From Rebecca billardiae RCC1528 (lineage: Eukaryota > Haptophyta): a stretch of DNA of 64,000 nucleotides. This document shows positions 19,200-28,980 of this stretch, in pieces. Each line of letters starts with the position of its first letter. Position 1 is the stretch's first letter. The notes under the pieces are model-generated. The model saw only the letters and a list, made by a program, of their open reading frames with translations. It did not search any database and had not been told where the DNA came from. A program made the position numbers and the translations under genes. The DNA is taken from the NCBI GenBank assembly GCA_965240325.2, contig OZ251249.1, positions 124,001-188,000 of the forward strand. Reading direction: 5' to 3'.

Positions 19200-20450
19200 T
19201 CCTACTGCCGCGGCGTCGACGTGCGCGACATAAGTCGCTCGACGCGCGTGGGCGTGCGCACTGCGCACCCCGTGCCCAGCCGGTCGAGCCGCGGCTCGCG
19301 CCAGACCGAGCGCGGCGGGCGCGTCGCCGCACGCGCGCACCGCGCCTCCCGCCGTCGCGTACAGCGCGCGCAGCCCGCCGCCGAGCGCGCAGCCCACCAC
19401 GCGCGCGCCTCGACGAGCGCGGCGACGCGCCGCGGCTCGGGCGCGACGCGCGCGCCATCCGCGCAGCCGAGCGCGCCGTGCGCAGCATTGCCGCCGCGCG
19501 CGCGCGCGCTGCCGTCTGCGCACAGGAGCGTGCTGCTGCGGTGGCCCGCGCTGGCGGCGACGGCGCGCACGGCCTCCAGGGCGTCGATGCGCCGCGGCGC
19601 GGGGTGGCCGGCGAGGTCGGCGCGCCCGAGGCAGAGGGCAGCTGCTGCCCCCGCGCCCACACGCGTACGCGGCGCCCGCCAGCGCCAGGCGGTGCCGCTC
19701 GCCCGCGCCCACGTGCGTCCCGCGCGCGCCGGCGAGGCCGCCGCGCGCGCGCGCGCGGGCGTGTGCCGCGCTCGGTCGTCGCCGTGGCCGAGGCGTCCCT
19801 CCCAGCCGGAGCCGCGCACGGGTACACGGCGCCGTGGCCGAGGCGTCCCTCCCAGCCGGAGCCGCACGGGTACACTACACGGCGCGCCGCACGGCGCGAG
19901 CAGCAGCGTGTGCCCCCAGCCCCCGCCGCCACGCCGCCCACGCGCACGCCGTCGAGCGCCTTGATGCGCGCGCGCGCCCAGCGCTCGCGCCAGTCGCCGT
20001 GGGCCGAGCCGTCCGGCCGGCTCGGCCCACGGCGACTGGCGCGTGGCCCAGCGGGGCCGGCACGCGCGCGCGCCCGGCCGCGTCCGCCAGCCCGGCCGCG
20101 TGCCGCTCGCCGCACGTGTGCAGCGCGCCGCAGGCCGCGCCCGCTCACGCGCTCAAGAAACGCGGCCGGCACGTGCGGCGGGACGCGGGCGCACGCGACG
20201 ACGGCGGCGTGCGCGCGCGCTCGCGCGAGCACGCGCTCGCGCGCGAGCAGCTCCTCCGTCCACGTCGCCGCCGCGCCGCGCGGCAGCGCGGCGGGCAGCG
20301 CGGCGGCGTGGCCCCGCGCGCGCGCGCGCGCGCTCGCGAAGCGCGCGCCCGACCGGTGAGCGCTGGCCTGGCGCGCCGCGGAAGAGGCGGGCGGCGTTGG
20401 CGGCGGCGATGTCGCGGACGTCGTCATGCGCTCGACTCGCTCCTGTCGAT
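19200..20450 (-). pseudogene. F-box/RCC1 family pseudogene
   Basis: Scattered across different minus-strand frames are remnants of the same protein. They are A-A-A-N-A-A-R-L-F-R-G-A-P from the F-box, W-T-E-E-L-L-A-R-E-R-V-L, I-K-A-L-D-G-V-R-V-G-G-V-A-A-G, G-R-L-G-H-G-D, and R-R-I-D-A-L-E-A-V-R-A-V. No single frame covers more than part of it. A 37-bp segment around 19780-19815 is duplicated at about 19830-19866, and a perfect inverted repeat lies at 19987-20042. It is a dead, older member of the RCC1 array inside the conserved-gene block. Confidence 0.8.
19987..20042. repeat. Perfect 25-bp inverted repeat with 6-bp loop
   Basis: Arms 19987-20011 and 20018-20042 are exact reverse complements around TCCGGC. 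It lies within the RCC1 pseudogene and seems to derive from a local inverted duplication of one RCC1 segment. Confidence 0.85.
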
Positions 20451-20660
20451 CGTCGCGGACGCCATGACGTCGTGTGCGGGCGGACCCCCATCCGCGCCCG
20501 TCCGCCCGGACTCTCTCCCCACGCCCAGCGCGCGTCCCGGACAGCAGCGCCATTGTTGCGCTGAAGGTGCCGCGTGGCCTGGGCGCCCTCCCGAGTAGCG
20601 CGTCTGCTCGGTGCGTGTGACTGGAGCGAGGCAGCCGCAGCGCGCCACTCGCCGGCAGCC

Positions 20661-21420
20661 ATGAGCGAGCAGAATGTGATGAAGGATCTCAAGATCGCCA
20701 AGCTCATCCTCAACATCTCCGTACGCGCGCGCCGCGCGCCCGGCTCGCCGCCTCGCCGCCGTCGCTGCTCCGCCGCGCCGGCGCGGCCGCGGGCGGCCGG
20801 CTCACCGCCGGCCCGCGCGCGGCGCGCGCGCGCAGGTGGGCGAGTCGGGCGATCGGCTCACGCGCGCGGCGAAGGTGCTGGAGCAGCTGTCCGGCCAGAC
20901 CCCCGTCTTCTCGCGCGCGCGGTACACCGTCCGCACCTTTGGCATCCGCCGCAACGAGAAGATCGCCGTGCACGTGACGATCCGCGGCGAGAAGGCCGAG
21001 GAGATGCTCGAGCGCGGGCTGAAGGTGAAGGAGTACGAGCTGCGCAAGGCGAACTTCGCGGAGAACGGCAACTTTGGCTTCGGCATCCAGGAGCACATCG
21101 ACCTCGGCCTCAAGTACGACCCGTCGACCGGTGCGCGCGCGCGCGGGCGGGCGCGTGCGCGGCGCGGCGTCGCGCCGCTCGGCAACGTCGGCCGGCCGCG
21201 CGCTCACCCGGCCGGCCCTCTGCGCACCGCACCCCGCCACCCCGCCTTGGCGCGCGCAGGCATCTACGGCATGGACTTCTTCGTCGTGATGAAGCGCGCG
21301 GGCGGCGGCCGCGTCGCCGTGCGCAGGAAGCAGCGCTCGCGCGTGGGCAAGCCGCACCGGCTGACCAAGGAGGGCTCTCAGAAATGGTTCATCAACAAGT
21401 ACGAGGGCATCCTGCTCTAG
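20661..21420 (+). CDS. RPL11: 60S ribosomal protein L11 (uL5), three exons
   Basis: A component of the large-subunit central protuberance that binds 5S rRNA together with uL18. Exons 20661-20720, 20836-21130 and 21260-21420 join to 171 residues, slightly shorter than the human protein. Hallmarks include [21 protein letters not shown], then [13 protein letters not shown] and [12 protein letters not shown], with I-Y-G-M-D-F at the start of exon 3. Introns begin GTACGC and GTGCGC, end CAG and have phases 0 and 1. The short first exon resembles that of RPL23A. The last 15 residues lack the P-G-K end seen in animals. Confidence 0.96.
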
Positions 21421-22093
21421 GCCGTGTGCGCGCAGGGAGGGCCCGCGGCTGGGGCTGGAGGAGGAGGAGGCCGAGGCGTGGCGGGTTGCAGCCGCGCGCC
21501 GACGCCGGTGCGGCTCGCTCGCACAGGCCGCGACGGCGGGGCGATGGCAGCCGCCTGCAGCGGGCCGCGCGGCAGCGCCGGCGACGTGCTCCGAGCTGCG
21601 GGCCAGTGCCGGCTCGTCCCACGCGGCGAGGCGGAGTGCGAGCCGATCGGCACTCTCTCTGTGAGCGACGGGCGATGCTCGCACCGGAATGCGTCTGACT
21701 CAATTCATCAACATTGCGGCGTCGACGGTGAGACGTCGCGCGCGGCAACGGGCAAGGATCGGGCCACAGGCTGCCACGGTTAACGGAACGCGTCTTTCCG
21801 AATCAGTCGAAGATGGTCGCAGCCCGATCCGCCGTGGTACTAGATATACTGCTGACGTATGACAGCCGCATATCGTGCTATACTGTTACGGCATGATCCC
21901 ATCACCCGGCGATACATCGATGATATTCCGGCCTGCATAGTATGGGTGCTGACGAGCGTTGGCACCGTCATTGCGGCACGACCGCAGCCGCTTTCCGCCT
22001 CCGGCTTTGCGCGCTGACCGTCGACGGACTCGAGTGACGACGCGGTCCGTGTCACAGTGATTGCTGGTGCTCAGGTGCGGTCGTCGCCGCGGC
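21421..22093. other. Convergent intergenic region between RPL11 and the ZIP gene
   Basis: Contains the 3' flanks of two convergent genes. GC content falls from about 21,650 on, with several GATA/TATA-like strings. No further gene seen. Confidence 0.5.
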
Positions 22094-23289
22094 TCAGCCC
22101 GTGGCCTCGTGCAGCGCGTACTGCACGGCGAGCATCCCCGCGAACGCCGTCCCCAGCGACGCGTACAGCTCAAAGTCCGACCCCTTCGCCTTGGCCATCT
22201 CCTCCTTGGCGTCCTGCGCGCACGCGGGCAGCGGCGGTTAGGAGCGAGCCGGGGGTTCAGGCGGAGAGGGCGCGCGAGGCGGGCGCGCGCGCGCACCCTC
22301 AGCAGGTCGAAGCACGCGACGTGCGCCATGGCCGACGCGGCGAAGCCCAGCCCGATGGGCAGCAGCCAGCCGAACTGGTGCACGAACAGGTACGCGGGCA
22401 GCGCCATCAGAGGCTGCGGCAGCGAGCTGAAGACTGCGCGCGCGCGGTCGGCGGGGGCGCGCGGGGCGGTGAGCGCGTGCGGGGGGGCAGCCAGCCCGCC
22501 GCCACGCGCGCGCGCGAGAGAGCGCGCACCCGCCCACGCCGCCGCCCGCGGCACGCTCGTCCCCTGCGGCACGAGCACGAGCGCGATCGCCAGCCCCTCC
22601 GGGATGTTGTGGATGGCGAGCGCGGTCGAGACGTACGCGCCGAAGACGGTGCGCTCCTTGAAGGAGACGCCGATGCCGACGCCCTCGGCGAAGGAGTGCG
22701 CGGTCATCACCACGAGCAGCAGCAGCGTCTTCTGCGCGCTCGCCCCGCTCATCGAGTCGAACTTGACGTCCTCGTGCCTGCGCGCGCACGGCCGGCCGGG
22801 CGGGGGCGGGGGCGGCGGCGCGTGAGCGCGGCCGCGGCGGTGCGCGGGTGCGCGAGGCCCCGGCCGCTCCCCCGCGATGCGCGCGTACCGTTCCAAGAAG
22901 CCGCGCGTCGCGACGATGAAGAGGTACCCCAGCAGCATCCCCAGCGCCACCTTGTGCCGCGACTCGCCAAAGCCCTCGATCGAGAGCGCGAGCGAGGCGG
23001 CGAGGCACATGCCCGCGGCGGCGCAGTTGGAGTAGGCGATGTTTTTGGCGCGCACGGCTCTGCTCGCGCAGAGCGGCAGCGCGCCGAGGCCCGTCGTCAT
23101 CGCCGTGATCTGCCGCCGCGCCACGCGCCGCCGCGCCGCGCCGCGTGAGCGCCGCCGCCCGCGCGCGCGCGCCGCGCGCGCCGCGCGCCGCGCCGCGCGC
23201 CGCGCGCGCACGGTGGAGTAGAAGAGGACTGTGCGCAGGCCGGCGACGGGCACGCCCATGAACATGGGCTCTGCACCGTTCGTCTCCAT
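22094..23289 (-). CDS. ZIP-family metal (zinc) transporter, five exons
   Basis: A membrane carrier that imports zinc or a related divalent metal into the cytosol. Minus-strand exons 23289-23212, 23109-22889, 22777-22530, 22433-22297 and 22213-22094 give 267 residues, close to the compact ZupT/GufA type. The signature metal-site helices are present: M-T-A-H-S-F-A-E-G in TM IV and A-I-H-N-I-P-E-G in TM V. Also present are T-G-L-G-A-L-P in TM I-II and S-S-L-P-Q-P-L-M-A-L-P. Introns start GTGCGC or GTACGC and phases match. Specificity cannot be read from sequence. It is head to head with the sulfotransferase-like gene, 195 bp between start codons. Confidence 0.9.
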
Positions 23290-23484
23290 GGCCGCGTGCA
23301 CACCCGCGTCTCGCGCCCGGTCGTCCTGCCCACGCCCACCACGCGGCACCCCTGCTTGTGCGGAGAGTGCTGCTCAACAAATCCTATGCGCCCGGCTTCG
23401 TCAGGCCGCATCGGGCCAATGGGAGGCCAGGGTGCCTCATTAAGCAGCACCGGAACCCCTTCTGCCCGAATTCCGCCGGCCGCC
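23290..23484. promoter_or_regulatory. Short divergent promoter region, ZIP / sulfotransferase-like
   Basis: Only 195 bp lie between the two opposite start codons, so both genes probably share a bidirectional promoter. No TATA box is seen. Confidence 0.45.
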
Positions 23485-24492
23485 ATGCGCGCGCCGCCGC
23501 GGCGCGCGCGGCGCGCGGCGCCGCCCGCGCTGCCGCCGCTGCTGCTGCTGCTGCTCGGCGGCGCCGGCGCGCGGGCGCGCGAGGCCTTCGACACGCGCTC
23601 CGTCATGCAGACGCTCGCACCGTCCGCGCGCGGCGCCGAGCGCGACGCGGCGGCGGCGCAGCCGCTCCGCGTGATCGGCGCCGGGCTCGGCCGCACGGGC
23701 ACGTCGTCGCTGCTGCTCGCGCTGCAGCAGCTCGGGCTCAAGGCGTACCACATGAAGGAGGGCGTCGCCGCGCACGGCCACGCGCCGCACTGGGCGGAGT
23801 ACCGCGCCGCGCTGCGCAGCGGCGACGAGCCGCGGCGGCGCGCGGCGGTGACGGCGCTCGCCGACGCCATCTCACGCGCGGGCTTCAACGCGACGACGGA
23901 CTTCCCCGCGTGCCTGCTCTTCGAGGAGCTGATGGCGATGTACCCGGACGCAAAGGTCGTGCTCGGCGTGCGCTCCTCCGCCGACGCGTGGGCCGCCTCC
24001 GTCCTCGCGACCATCGGCCGGCCCGGCCCGCTGCTGCACCGCGCGCCCTTCCGTTGGCTGCCCGCCGCGCGCCTCTTCCGCGACGGCGTCAACCGGCTGG
24101 TCTGGGAGGAGATCGGCGCGCTCGACTTGGACGGCGACGCCTCCGTCCCGCTCGAGCACGCGCGCCTCGCCGCGGCGTACGAGCGCTGGCTCGCGCGCGT
24201 GCGCCGCGCGGTGCCGCCCGAGCGGCTGCTCGTGCACGCCGCGCCGGACGGCTTCGGCCCGCTCTGCGCCTTCCTCGGCGTCGAGGCGGGCGCGTGCCCG
24301 GAGGAGTACCCGCGGGCGAACGAGGGCGCCGAGCTGAAGGCGGTCTTCGACCGGCTCGACCTGTTCGCCGACTGGTGGTGGGCGCTCGCCGGCGCGCTCG
24401 CGTGCGCGGCGTACGCGGCGGCGCGCGCCGCGCGCCGCGCGTGCTGCGGCGGGCGCCGCGCCGCCGCCAAGCGCAAGGCCAAGCGCGGATGA
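23485..24492 (+). CDS. Sulfotransferase-like P-loop membrane/secretory protein
   Basis: A 335-residue intronless gene. A basic N-terminus and a Leu-rich stretch (about 13-27, L-P-P-L-L-L-L-L-L) form a signal anchor or signal peptide. Residues 62-80 read R-V-I-G-A-G-L-G-R-T-G-T-S-S-L, the PAPS-binding 5'-phosphosulfate loop of the Sulfotransfer_4 group, whose members usually have I-G-x-G-x-x-R-T-G-T-x-S. A V-V-L-G-V-R-S-S-A-D-A-W matches the second PAPS motif (K-V-I-L-T-x-R-D-P-x-x-W). A hydrophobic W-W-W-A-L-A-G-A-L-A segment and a basic tail near the C-terminus suggest a second membrane anchor. The acceptor is unknown. ATG 23485 was chosen because the signal-like segment follows it. Confidence 0.8.
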   Translation: MRAPPRRARRAAPPALPPLLLLLLGGAGARAREAFDTRSVMQTLAPSARGAERDAAAAQPLRVIGAGLGRTGTSSLLLALQQLGLKAYHMKEGVAAHGHAPHWAEYRAALRSGDEPRRRAAVTALADAISRAGFNATTDFPACLLFEELMAMYPDAKVVLGVRSSADAWAASVLATIGRPGPLLHRAPFRWLPAARLFRDGVNRLVWEEIGALDLDGDASVPLEHARLAAAYERWLARVRRAVPPERLLVHAAPDGFGPLCAFLGVEAGACPEEYPRANEGAELKAVFDRLDLFADWWWALAGALACAAYAAARAARRACCGGRRAAAKRKAKRG

Positions 24493-24756
24493 CGTGCTCC
24501 GGCGGGCGTGCGCCGAGCGGGGGCGTCGTGAAAGAGGCGTGGGCGGGCGCTCGCCGGGCCGCTTCGGAGTCAGAGTGGCATTTGTCGTCATCAATCAAAC
24601 GCGTCCCGGCGTCTTGAGCGAGATCTCTGAAACAAATCCGAGGCGGCGGGGTTGGTCTGAAAAAAGGTGAAAAGGGCGCGGCGCGCGCGCGCGCAACCGG
24701 AATCCTGGACCGCGCCGCGCCGCTTCGCCGCGCCAGCGCATCCGCCACTGCGATCG
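24493..24756. other. Short intergenic region
   Basis: Contains an AAAAAAGG run at 24660. No gene; presumed terminator of the upstream gene and promoter of the next. Confidence 0.4.
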
Positions 24757-25227
24757 ATGGCGCCTGCGCGAGCAAAGGCCGACGCGGTGGTGGCTGCGCC
24801 GGCGGCGGCGCCGCCGCCGCCGAAGAGGGAGATCCCTAGCGCGCTCCCCAAGCTCCGCCTCGCGCTCGGCGTCGCGCTCATCATCGTCGGCATGGCGCAG
24901 GTCGTGCACGCGCCGGAGGCGTGGTACCTGGGCGGCACGCTCATGCTGCTCGGCATGAGCGAGGTGACGACGCAGGAGGTGCTGCCGCGCGCGGTGGTGA
25001 CGAGCGCGGTGCTCGTGCTCACCGGCCTGCTCGGCGCCGGCATGCTCGCGTACGGCCTCCACCTCTACTGGACCGGCGGCCCGGACGCGCGGCCGACCGC
25101 AGACCCGCTCATCATGGTGGGCTGCATGCAGCTCGTGCTGGCGTACGTCTGCTCGCGCACGCGGAACTGGGGGAAACAGGGCGGCGCGGCGCCCGCGGCG
25201 GATACGCCGCGCGCCAAGGCGGACTGA
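24757..25227 (+). CDS. Small four-helix membrane protein of unknown function
   Basis: 156 residues from ATG 24757 (CGATCGATGG context); a longer reading from 24667 adds 30 basic residues without support. After an Ala/Pro-rich cytosolic-type N-terminus, four hydrophobic stretches follow. They are around L-R-L-A-L-G-V-A-L-I-I-V-G-M, Y-L-G-G-T-L-M-L-L-G-M, V-L-V-L-T-G-L-L-G-A-G-M-L and L-I-M-V-G-C-M-Q-L-V-L-A. The tail is Lys/Ala-rich and hydrophilic. I do not recognise the family. GC-rich third positions and clean topology argue that it is a real gene. Confidence 0.7.
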   Translation: MAPARAKADAVVAAPAAAPPPPKREIPSALPKLRLALGVALIIVGMAQVVHAPEAWYLGGTLMLLGMSEVTTQEVLPRAVVTSAVLVLTGLLGAGMLAYGLHLYWTGGPDARPTADPLIMVGCMQLVLAYVCSRTRNWGKQGGAAPAADTPRAKAD

Positions 25228-25538
25228 GCTCGCGCCCGTGGCCCTGGCGCACGCGCCACGTGAGCCGCGGCGCAGTCCGCCGTGATGCTGAGTGATCGCC
25301 GGATTGCGCGCGTTAGTAATCTTGGCATCATCGGCCGGGCCGCCGCCCCCGGGTCCAGCCCCGGCGCATGGTGATCCGTTCTCAGTCATCGGCTATATAT
25401 GCCTATACGCGTCCTGTAGTGTAGTAGTGCGCATCATATGGCGCGCGCGCGATGTAATCGGCGATGCGATGCCGCCGCCGAGGGCGAGGCTGACTCAGGC
25501 GCAATAATACACATATATATATCATATCATATATAGCG
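25228..25538. other. Intergenic, no gene recognised
   Basis: Lower GC toward 25,380-25,535, with ATATATATCATATCATATATA at about 25513-25533 preceding the repeat-protein frame. Confidence 0.5.
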
Positions 25539-26783
25539 TTGGCGGCGGCATGGTCCTCGTCGTCTCGGCCCCCGCGCGGCTCTCGTCAGCCTCTGGCGGG
25601 GAGCCCGTGGGGGCCACGCGTCGCTGCCGCAGGCCGCTGTGATACCGACAAGGATGACGACGCGCATGCGCGCCCGCGCGGGCTCGAGTGCGCCTTCCCC
25701 TCCTGCAAGGACGGCGAGATGCTGGCACTCTCACACAAACTCTTGCTCATCTCGTCGCTCGTGCAGGCGGTGTTGGCGGATGCGGGCACGCGGCAGACGC
25801 GCGGTGCTGACGATGGCGACGATCACTACTACGACGACGACGTGCATGTGCGCCCGCGCGGGCTCGCGTGCGCCTTCCCCTCCTGCAAGGACGGCGAGAT
25901 GCTGGCACTCTCACACAAACTCTTGCTCATCTCGTCGCTCGTGCGGGCGGTGTTGGCGGATGCGGGCACGCGGCAGACGCGCGGTGCTGACGATGGCGAC
26001 GATCACTACTACGACGACGACGTGCATGCGCGCCCGCGCGGGCTCGCGTGCGCCTTCCCCTCCTGCAGGGACGGCGAGATGCTGGCACTCTCACACAAAC
26101 TCTTGCTCATCTCGTCGCTCGTGCGGGCGGTGTTGGCGGATGCGGGCACGCGGCAGACGCGCGGTGCTGACGATGGCGACGATCACTACTACGACGACGA
26201 CGTGCATGCGCGCCCGCGCGGGCTCGCGTGCGCCTTCCCCTCCTGCAGGGACGGCGAGATGCTGGCACTCTCACACAAACCCTTGCTCATCTCGTCGCTC
26301 GGGCGGGCGGTGTTGGCGGATGCGAGCGCGCCTGAGCCGGTGACACGCGTTGCTGACGACGACGCTTTCTACATTTCCCTGCAGCAGCCCGCCGGCGGGC
26401 CGGGCTGCGACGTCGACTACACCCTCATCCGCTTCATCGACCTGAGCGCGCTAGGCGGCGCGCTCACTCTCCAAGCCCCTCTTCTGCAGCTGCGCGCCGC
26501 TAGGCCGGTACGCGGCGACGTGTACTACGACCTCATCTTCATCCAGGCGCCCACGCGGGCGCCCGGGGGCGACAGCCGCGGCTGTCGCTTCCCGCAGCTG
26601 CACGCCGCTAGGTCGGCAGGCGGCGACATCGACTACGACCTCAGCCTCATCCAAGTGCTTCACCGGAAGGCGCTCGGCCGCGGCGGCATCTGCCGTCGCC
26701 GCCGCGTGCCCCAGGCCGAGGCGGTGCTCCATCCCGCCCCCGCTCCCGTAGGGGGGCAGGGCTGCGGGTGGCGCACTGCCTGA
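25539..26783 (+). CDS. Hypothetical protein built on four 60-residue repeats
   Basis: A 414-residue open frame of uncertain reality. Residues of about 40-265 are four copies of a 60-residue unit, each with R-P-R-G-L-A-C-A-F-P-S-C, K/R-D-G-E-M-L-A-L-S-H-K, L-L-I-S-S-L-V, T-R-Q-T-R-G-A-D-D-G-D-D-H-Y-Y-D. The two Cys, the His and the acidic D/Y cluster recur in each copy. After the repeats, related but diverged blocks with D-V-D-Y-T-L-I and D-I-D-Y-D-L-S continue to the stop. The DNA copies differ at only a few sites, so expansion is recent. The diverged blocks stay in frame, which favours coding, but a second frame is also open through the repeats. Alternatively this is a 180-bp satellite. Confidence 0.4.
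   Translation: MAAAWSSSSRPPRGSRQPLAGSPWGPRVAAAGRCDTDKDDDAHARPRGLECAFPSCKDGEMLALSHKLLLISSLVQAVLADAGTRQTRGADDGDDHYYDDDVHVRPRGLACAFPSCKDGEMLALSHKLLLISSLVRAVLADAGTRQTRGADDGDDHYYDDDVHARPRGLACAFPSCRDGEMLALSHKLLLISSLVRAVLADAGTRQTRGADDGDDHYYDDDVHARPRGLACAFPSCRDGEMLALSHKPLLISSLGRAVLADASAPEPVTRVADDDAFYISLQQPAGGPGCDVDYTLIRFIDLSALGGALTLQAPLLQLRAARPVRGDVYYDLIFIQAPTRAPGGDSRGCRFPQLHAARSAGGDIDYDLSLIQVLHRKALGRGGICRRRRVPQAEAVLHPAPAPVGGQGCGWRTA
25665..26335 (+). repeat. 180-bp tandem repeat, about 3.7 units
   Basis: Units begin near 25671, 25851, 26031 and 26211, exactly 180 bp apart, with only scattered single-base differences. The last unit changes sequence after GTGTTGGCGGATGCG. Confidence 0.93.
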
Positions 26784-26872
26784 CCTGGTCGGAAGGCGCG
26801 GACGCATTCTATATGTGTCTGCTGCACTCTGAGCCTGACGCTTGCCCGTTGCATACCACGTCGTTAAATATA

Positions 26873-26909
26873 TATCACAGCAACGACTTCTTTTTTAAAG
26901 CGGCCGTTA
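26873..26909 (+). repeat. Left terminal inverted repeat
   Basis: It pairs with 30380-30416 over 37 bp. Beyond this the two ends diverge, apart from AATTTTCG strings about 25-35 bp further in on both sides. Confidence 0.75.
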
Positions 26910-27037
26910 GCGTGTCCAGCGGCCAGACGATTAATTTTCGAAAAATTACTATGCGCTGCGCGCGCGCCCCTAGGGGGCGGCGCGCGCGCGCGGCTGGTCC
27001 CCCCTGCATGCCCGCACCGTCAGCTGCCTGATTGCCG

Positions 27038-27720
27038 CTACCCAGCCCCGCTACCGTCGCGCGCGACATCCGCGCCGTAAATCACCGTCACCGAGCGGTC
27101 CGGCGAGCGCGCCGCCATCAATTTGCTCCTGAGTGCCGAAAACTCCTTCTCCGGAAGCCCAGCCTCCTCGCGCAGGAGCTTGCGCGCCGTCATGCACTCC
27201 GCGATCAGGTCGATCGCGTCGGTCTCCGCCCTGCGCTGCCATTCGCGCTGCCGCTTGGCGTACTTCTTCAGCCAGAGCCGCCGCACCTTGTCGCCGAACT
27301 CCTCTGCCCACGTCGCAAGCGACACGCGGCGCACGAGCTGCGCGACCGTCGAGATGTGCGGCTCCGCCGTCGACTTCTTCCCCTCGGCGTACTCGCGGAC
27401 GAATGAGTCGAGTGACTTGCGCGCGTGCACGAGCGGCATCGCACGCTTGGTCACCTGCACGAAATGCCCCTGCACCTGCTCGTCCGCGAGCTGCACGAGG
27501 CGCCCCCGCCGCCTGAGGCGAGACGCCGTCTGCGCCCGCCTCCGTGACCGCCCAGACGTTGAAGCGGAGCGGTGGGACGTTGTGCGAGCCCTGGCCGGCG
27601 AGGCTGGCGAGGCTGACGTAAGCGCCGGTGCACGCCACGATGGCCTTCTGCTCCTCCGCGTAGTCGGCCGCCTCGGCGCCGCCGCCAAAACCGCCGCCGG
27701 CCGCGCTGCCGCCTGCCGAG
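27038..27720 (-). pseudogene. C-terminal part of the transposon's unknown protein, frameshifted
   Basis: One minus-strand frame reads A-D-Y-A-E-E-Q-K-A-I-V and P-L-R-F-N-V-W-A-V-T-E. Near 27530 the sense continues in another frame with V-Q-L-A-D-E-Q-V-Q-G-H-F-V, then V-R-R-V-S-L-A-T-W-A-E-E-F and a Lys/Arg/Trp-rich L-W-L-K-K-Y-A-K-R-Q-R-E-W. The non-repetitive composition suggests true coding ancestry. The family is not recognised; the basic C-terminal part could bind DNA. Confidence 0.4.
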
Positions 27721-28980
27721 GCAGTGCTGCCACCGAGGCCGCGCTGCTGCGCGCCGCCGCCGGCCGCGCCGCCGCCGGCCGCGCCGCCACCAGCCGCACC
27801 ACCACCCGCACTGTCAGCCGCGCGGCTGGCCGCGCCACATGCCGCGCCACCGGCCACGCGGACGCCAGCACCGGCTGTGCCGCTAGCCACGCCGCTGCCA
27901 CTGCCGGCCGCGCCGCCCACGCCGCCGCCCGCGCCCGCGCCCGCGCCCACGTTGCCACCCGCGCCCCCGGCCGCGCCCCCGGCCGCGCCGCCGGCCGCGC
28001 CACCGGCCGCGCGGACGCCAGCGCCAGCGGTGCCGCCAGCCACGCAGCTGCCGCTGCTGCTGCCACCAGTGCTGCTGCTGCCGCCCGCACCGGCCGCGCC
28101 GCCGCCGGCCGCGCCACCGCCGGCCGCGCCGCCGCCGGCCGCGCCGCCGCCGGCCGCGCGATCGCGAGCGCTGTCAGCCGCGCCGCTGTCCGCGCCGCCG
28201 GCCGCACCTCCGGCCGCGCCTCCAGCCGCGCGGACGCCAACGCCAGCTGTGCCGCCAGCCACGCCACTGCAGCTGCCGCCCGCGCCGCCCGCGCCGCCGC
28301 CAGCACCCGCGCCCGCGTTGCCAGCCGCGCCGCCGGCCGCGTCCGGCCGCGTCGCCGGGCGCACCGCCGCCTGGCGCGCAGTTGTCGGGCGTGCCGCCGT
28401 CGGGCGCGCCGCCACCGGGCCCGCCATCGCCCGCGCTGTCAGCCGCGCCGCCGGCCGCGCCGCCGGCCGCGCCACCGGCCGCGCGGACGCCAACGCCGGC
28501 TGTGTCGCCAGTCACGCCGCTGTCGCTGCAGCTGCCGCCGCTGCTGCCGGCCGCGCCGGCCGCGCGCGGCCGCGCCGCCGGCCGCGCCGCCGCCGGCAGT
28601 GCCGCCGCCGGCCGCGCCACCGCCCGCGCTGTCAGCCGCGCCGCTGGCCGCGCCGCCGGCCGCGCCACCGGCCGCACGGACGCCAGCGCCGACTGTGCCG
28701 CCAGCCACGCCGCTGCCGCTGCCGCTCGCGCCGGCCGCGCCGCCGCCCGTGCCCGCGGACGCGCCCGCGTTGCCAGCCGCGCCGCCCGCCGCGCCGCCGG
28801 CCGCGCCGCCGACCGCGCAACCGGCCGCGCGGACTCCAGCGCCGGCGGCACCGCCAGCTACGCCGCTACCGCTGCCGCTGCCGCCGCTGCCGCCGGCCGC
28901 GCCGCCGGCCGCGTCGCCGGCCGCGCCGCCTGCAGCGCCGCCAGCCGCGCCGCCCTGCCGCGCTGGCCACGTGCAGCGGC
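27720..28980 (-). repeat. GGCCGCGCC-type minisatellite coding Ala/Gly tracts
   Basis: 1.2 kb of imperfect 9-15 bp units (GGCCGCGCCGCC, CGCCACCGGC and relatives) read as A-A-G-G or A-A-R-P in every frame. Larger periodic blocks containing GACGCCAGCGCC recur about every 170-240 bp. Confidence 0.85.
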
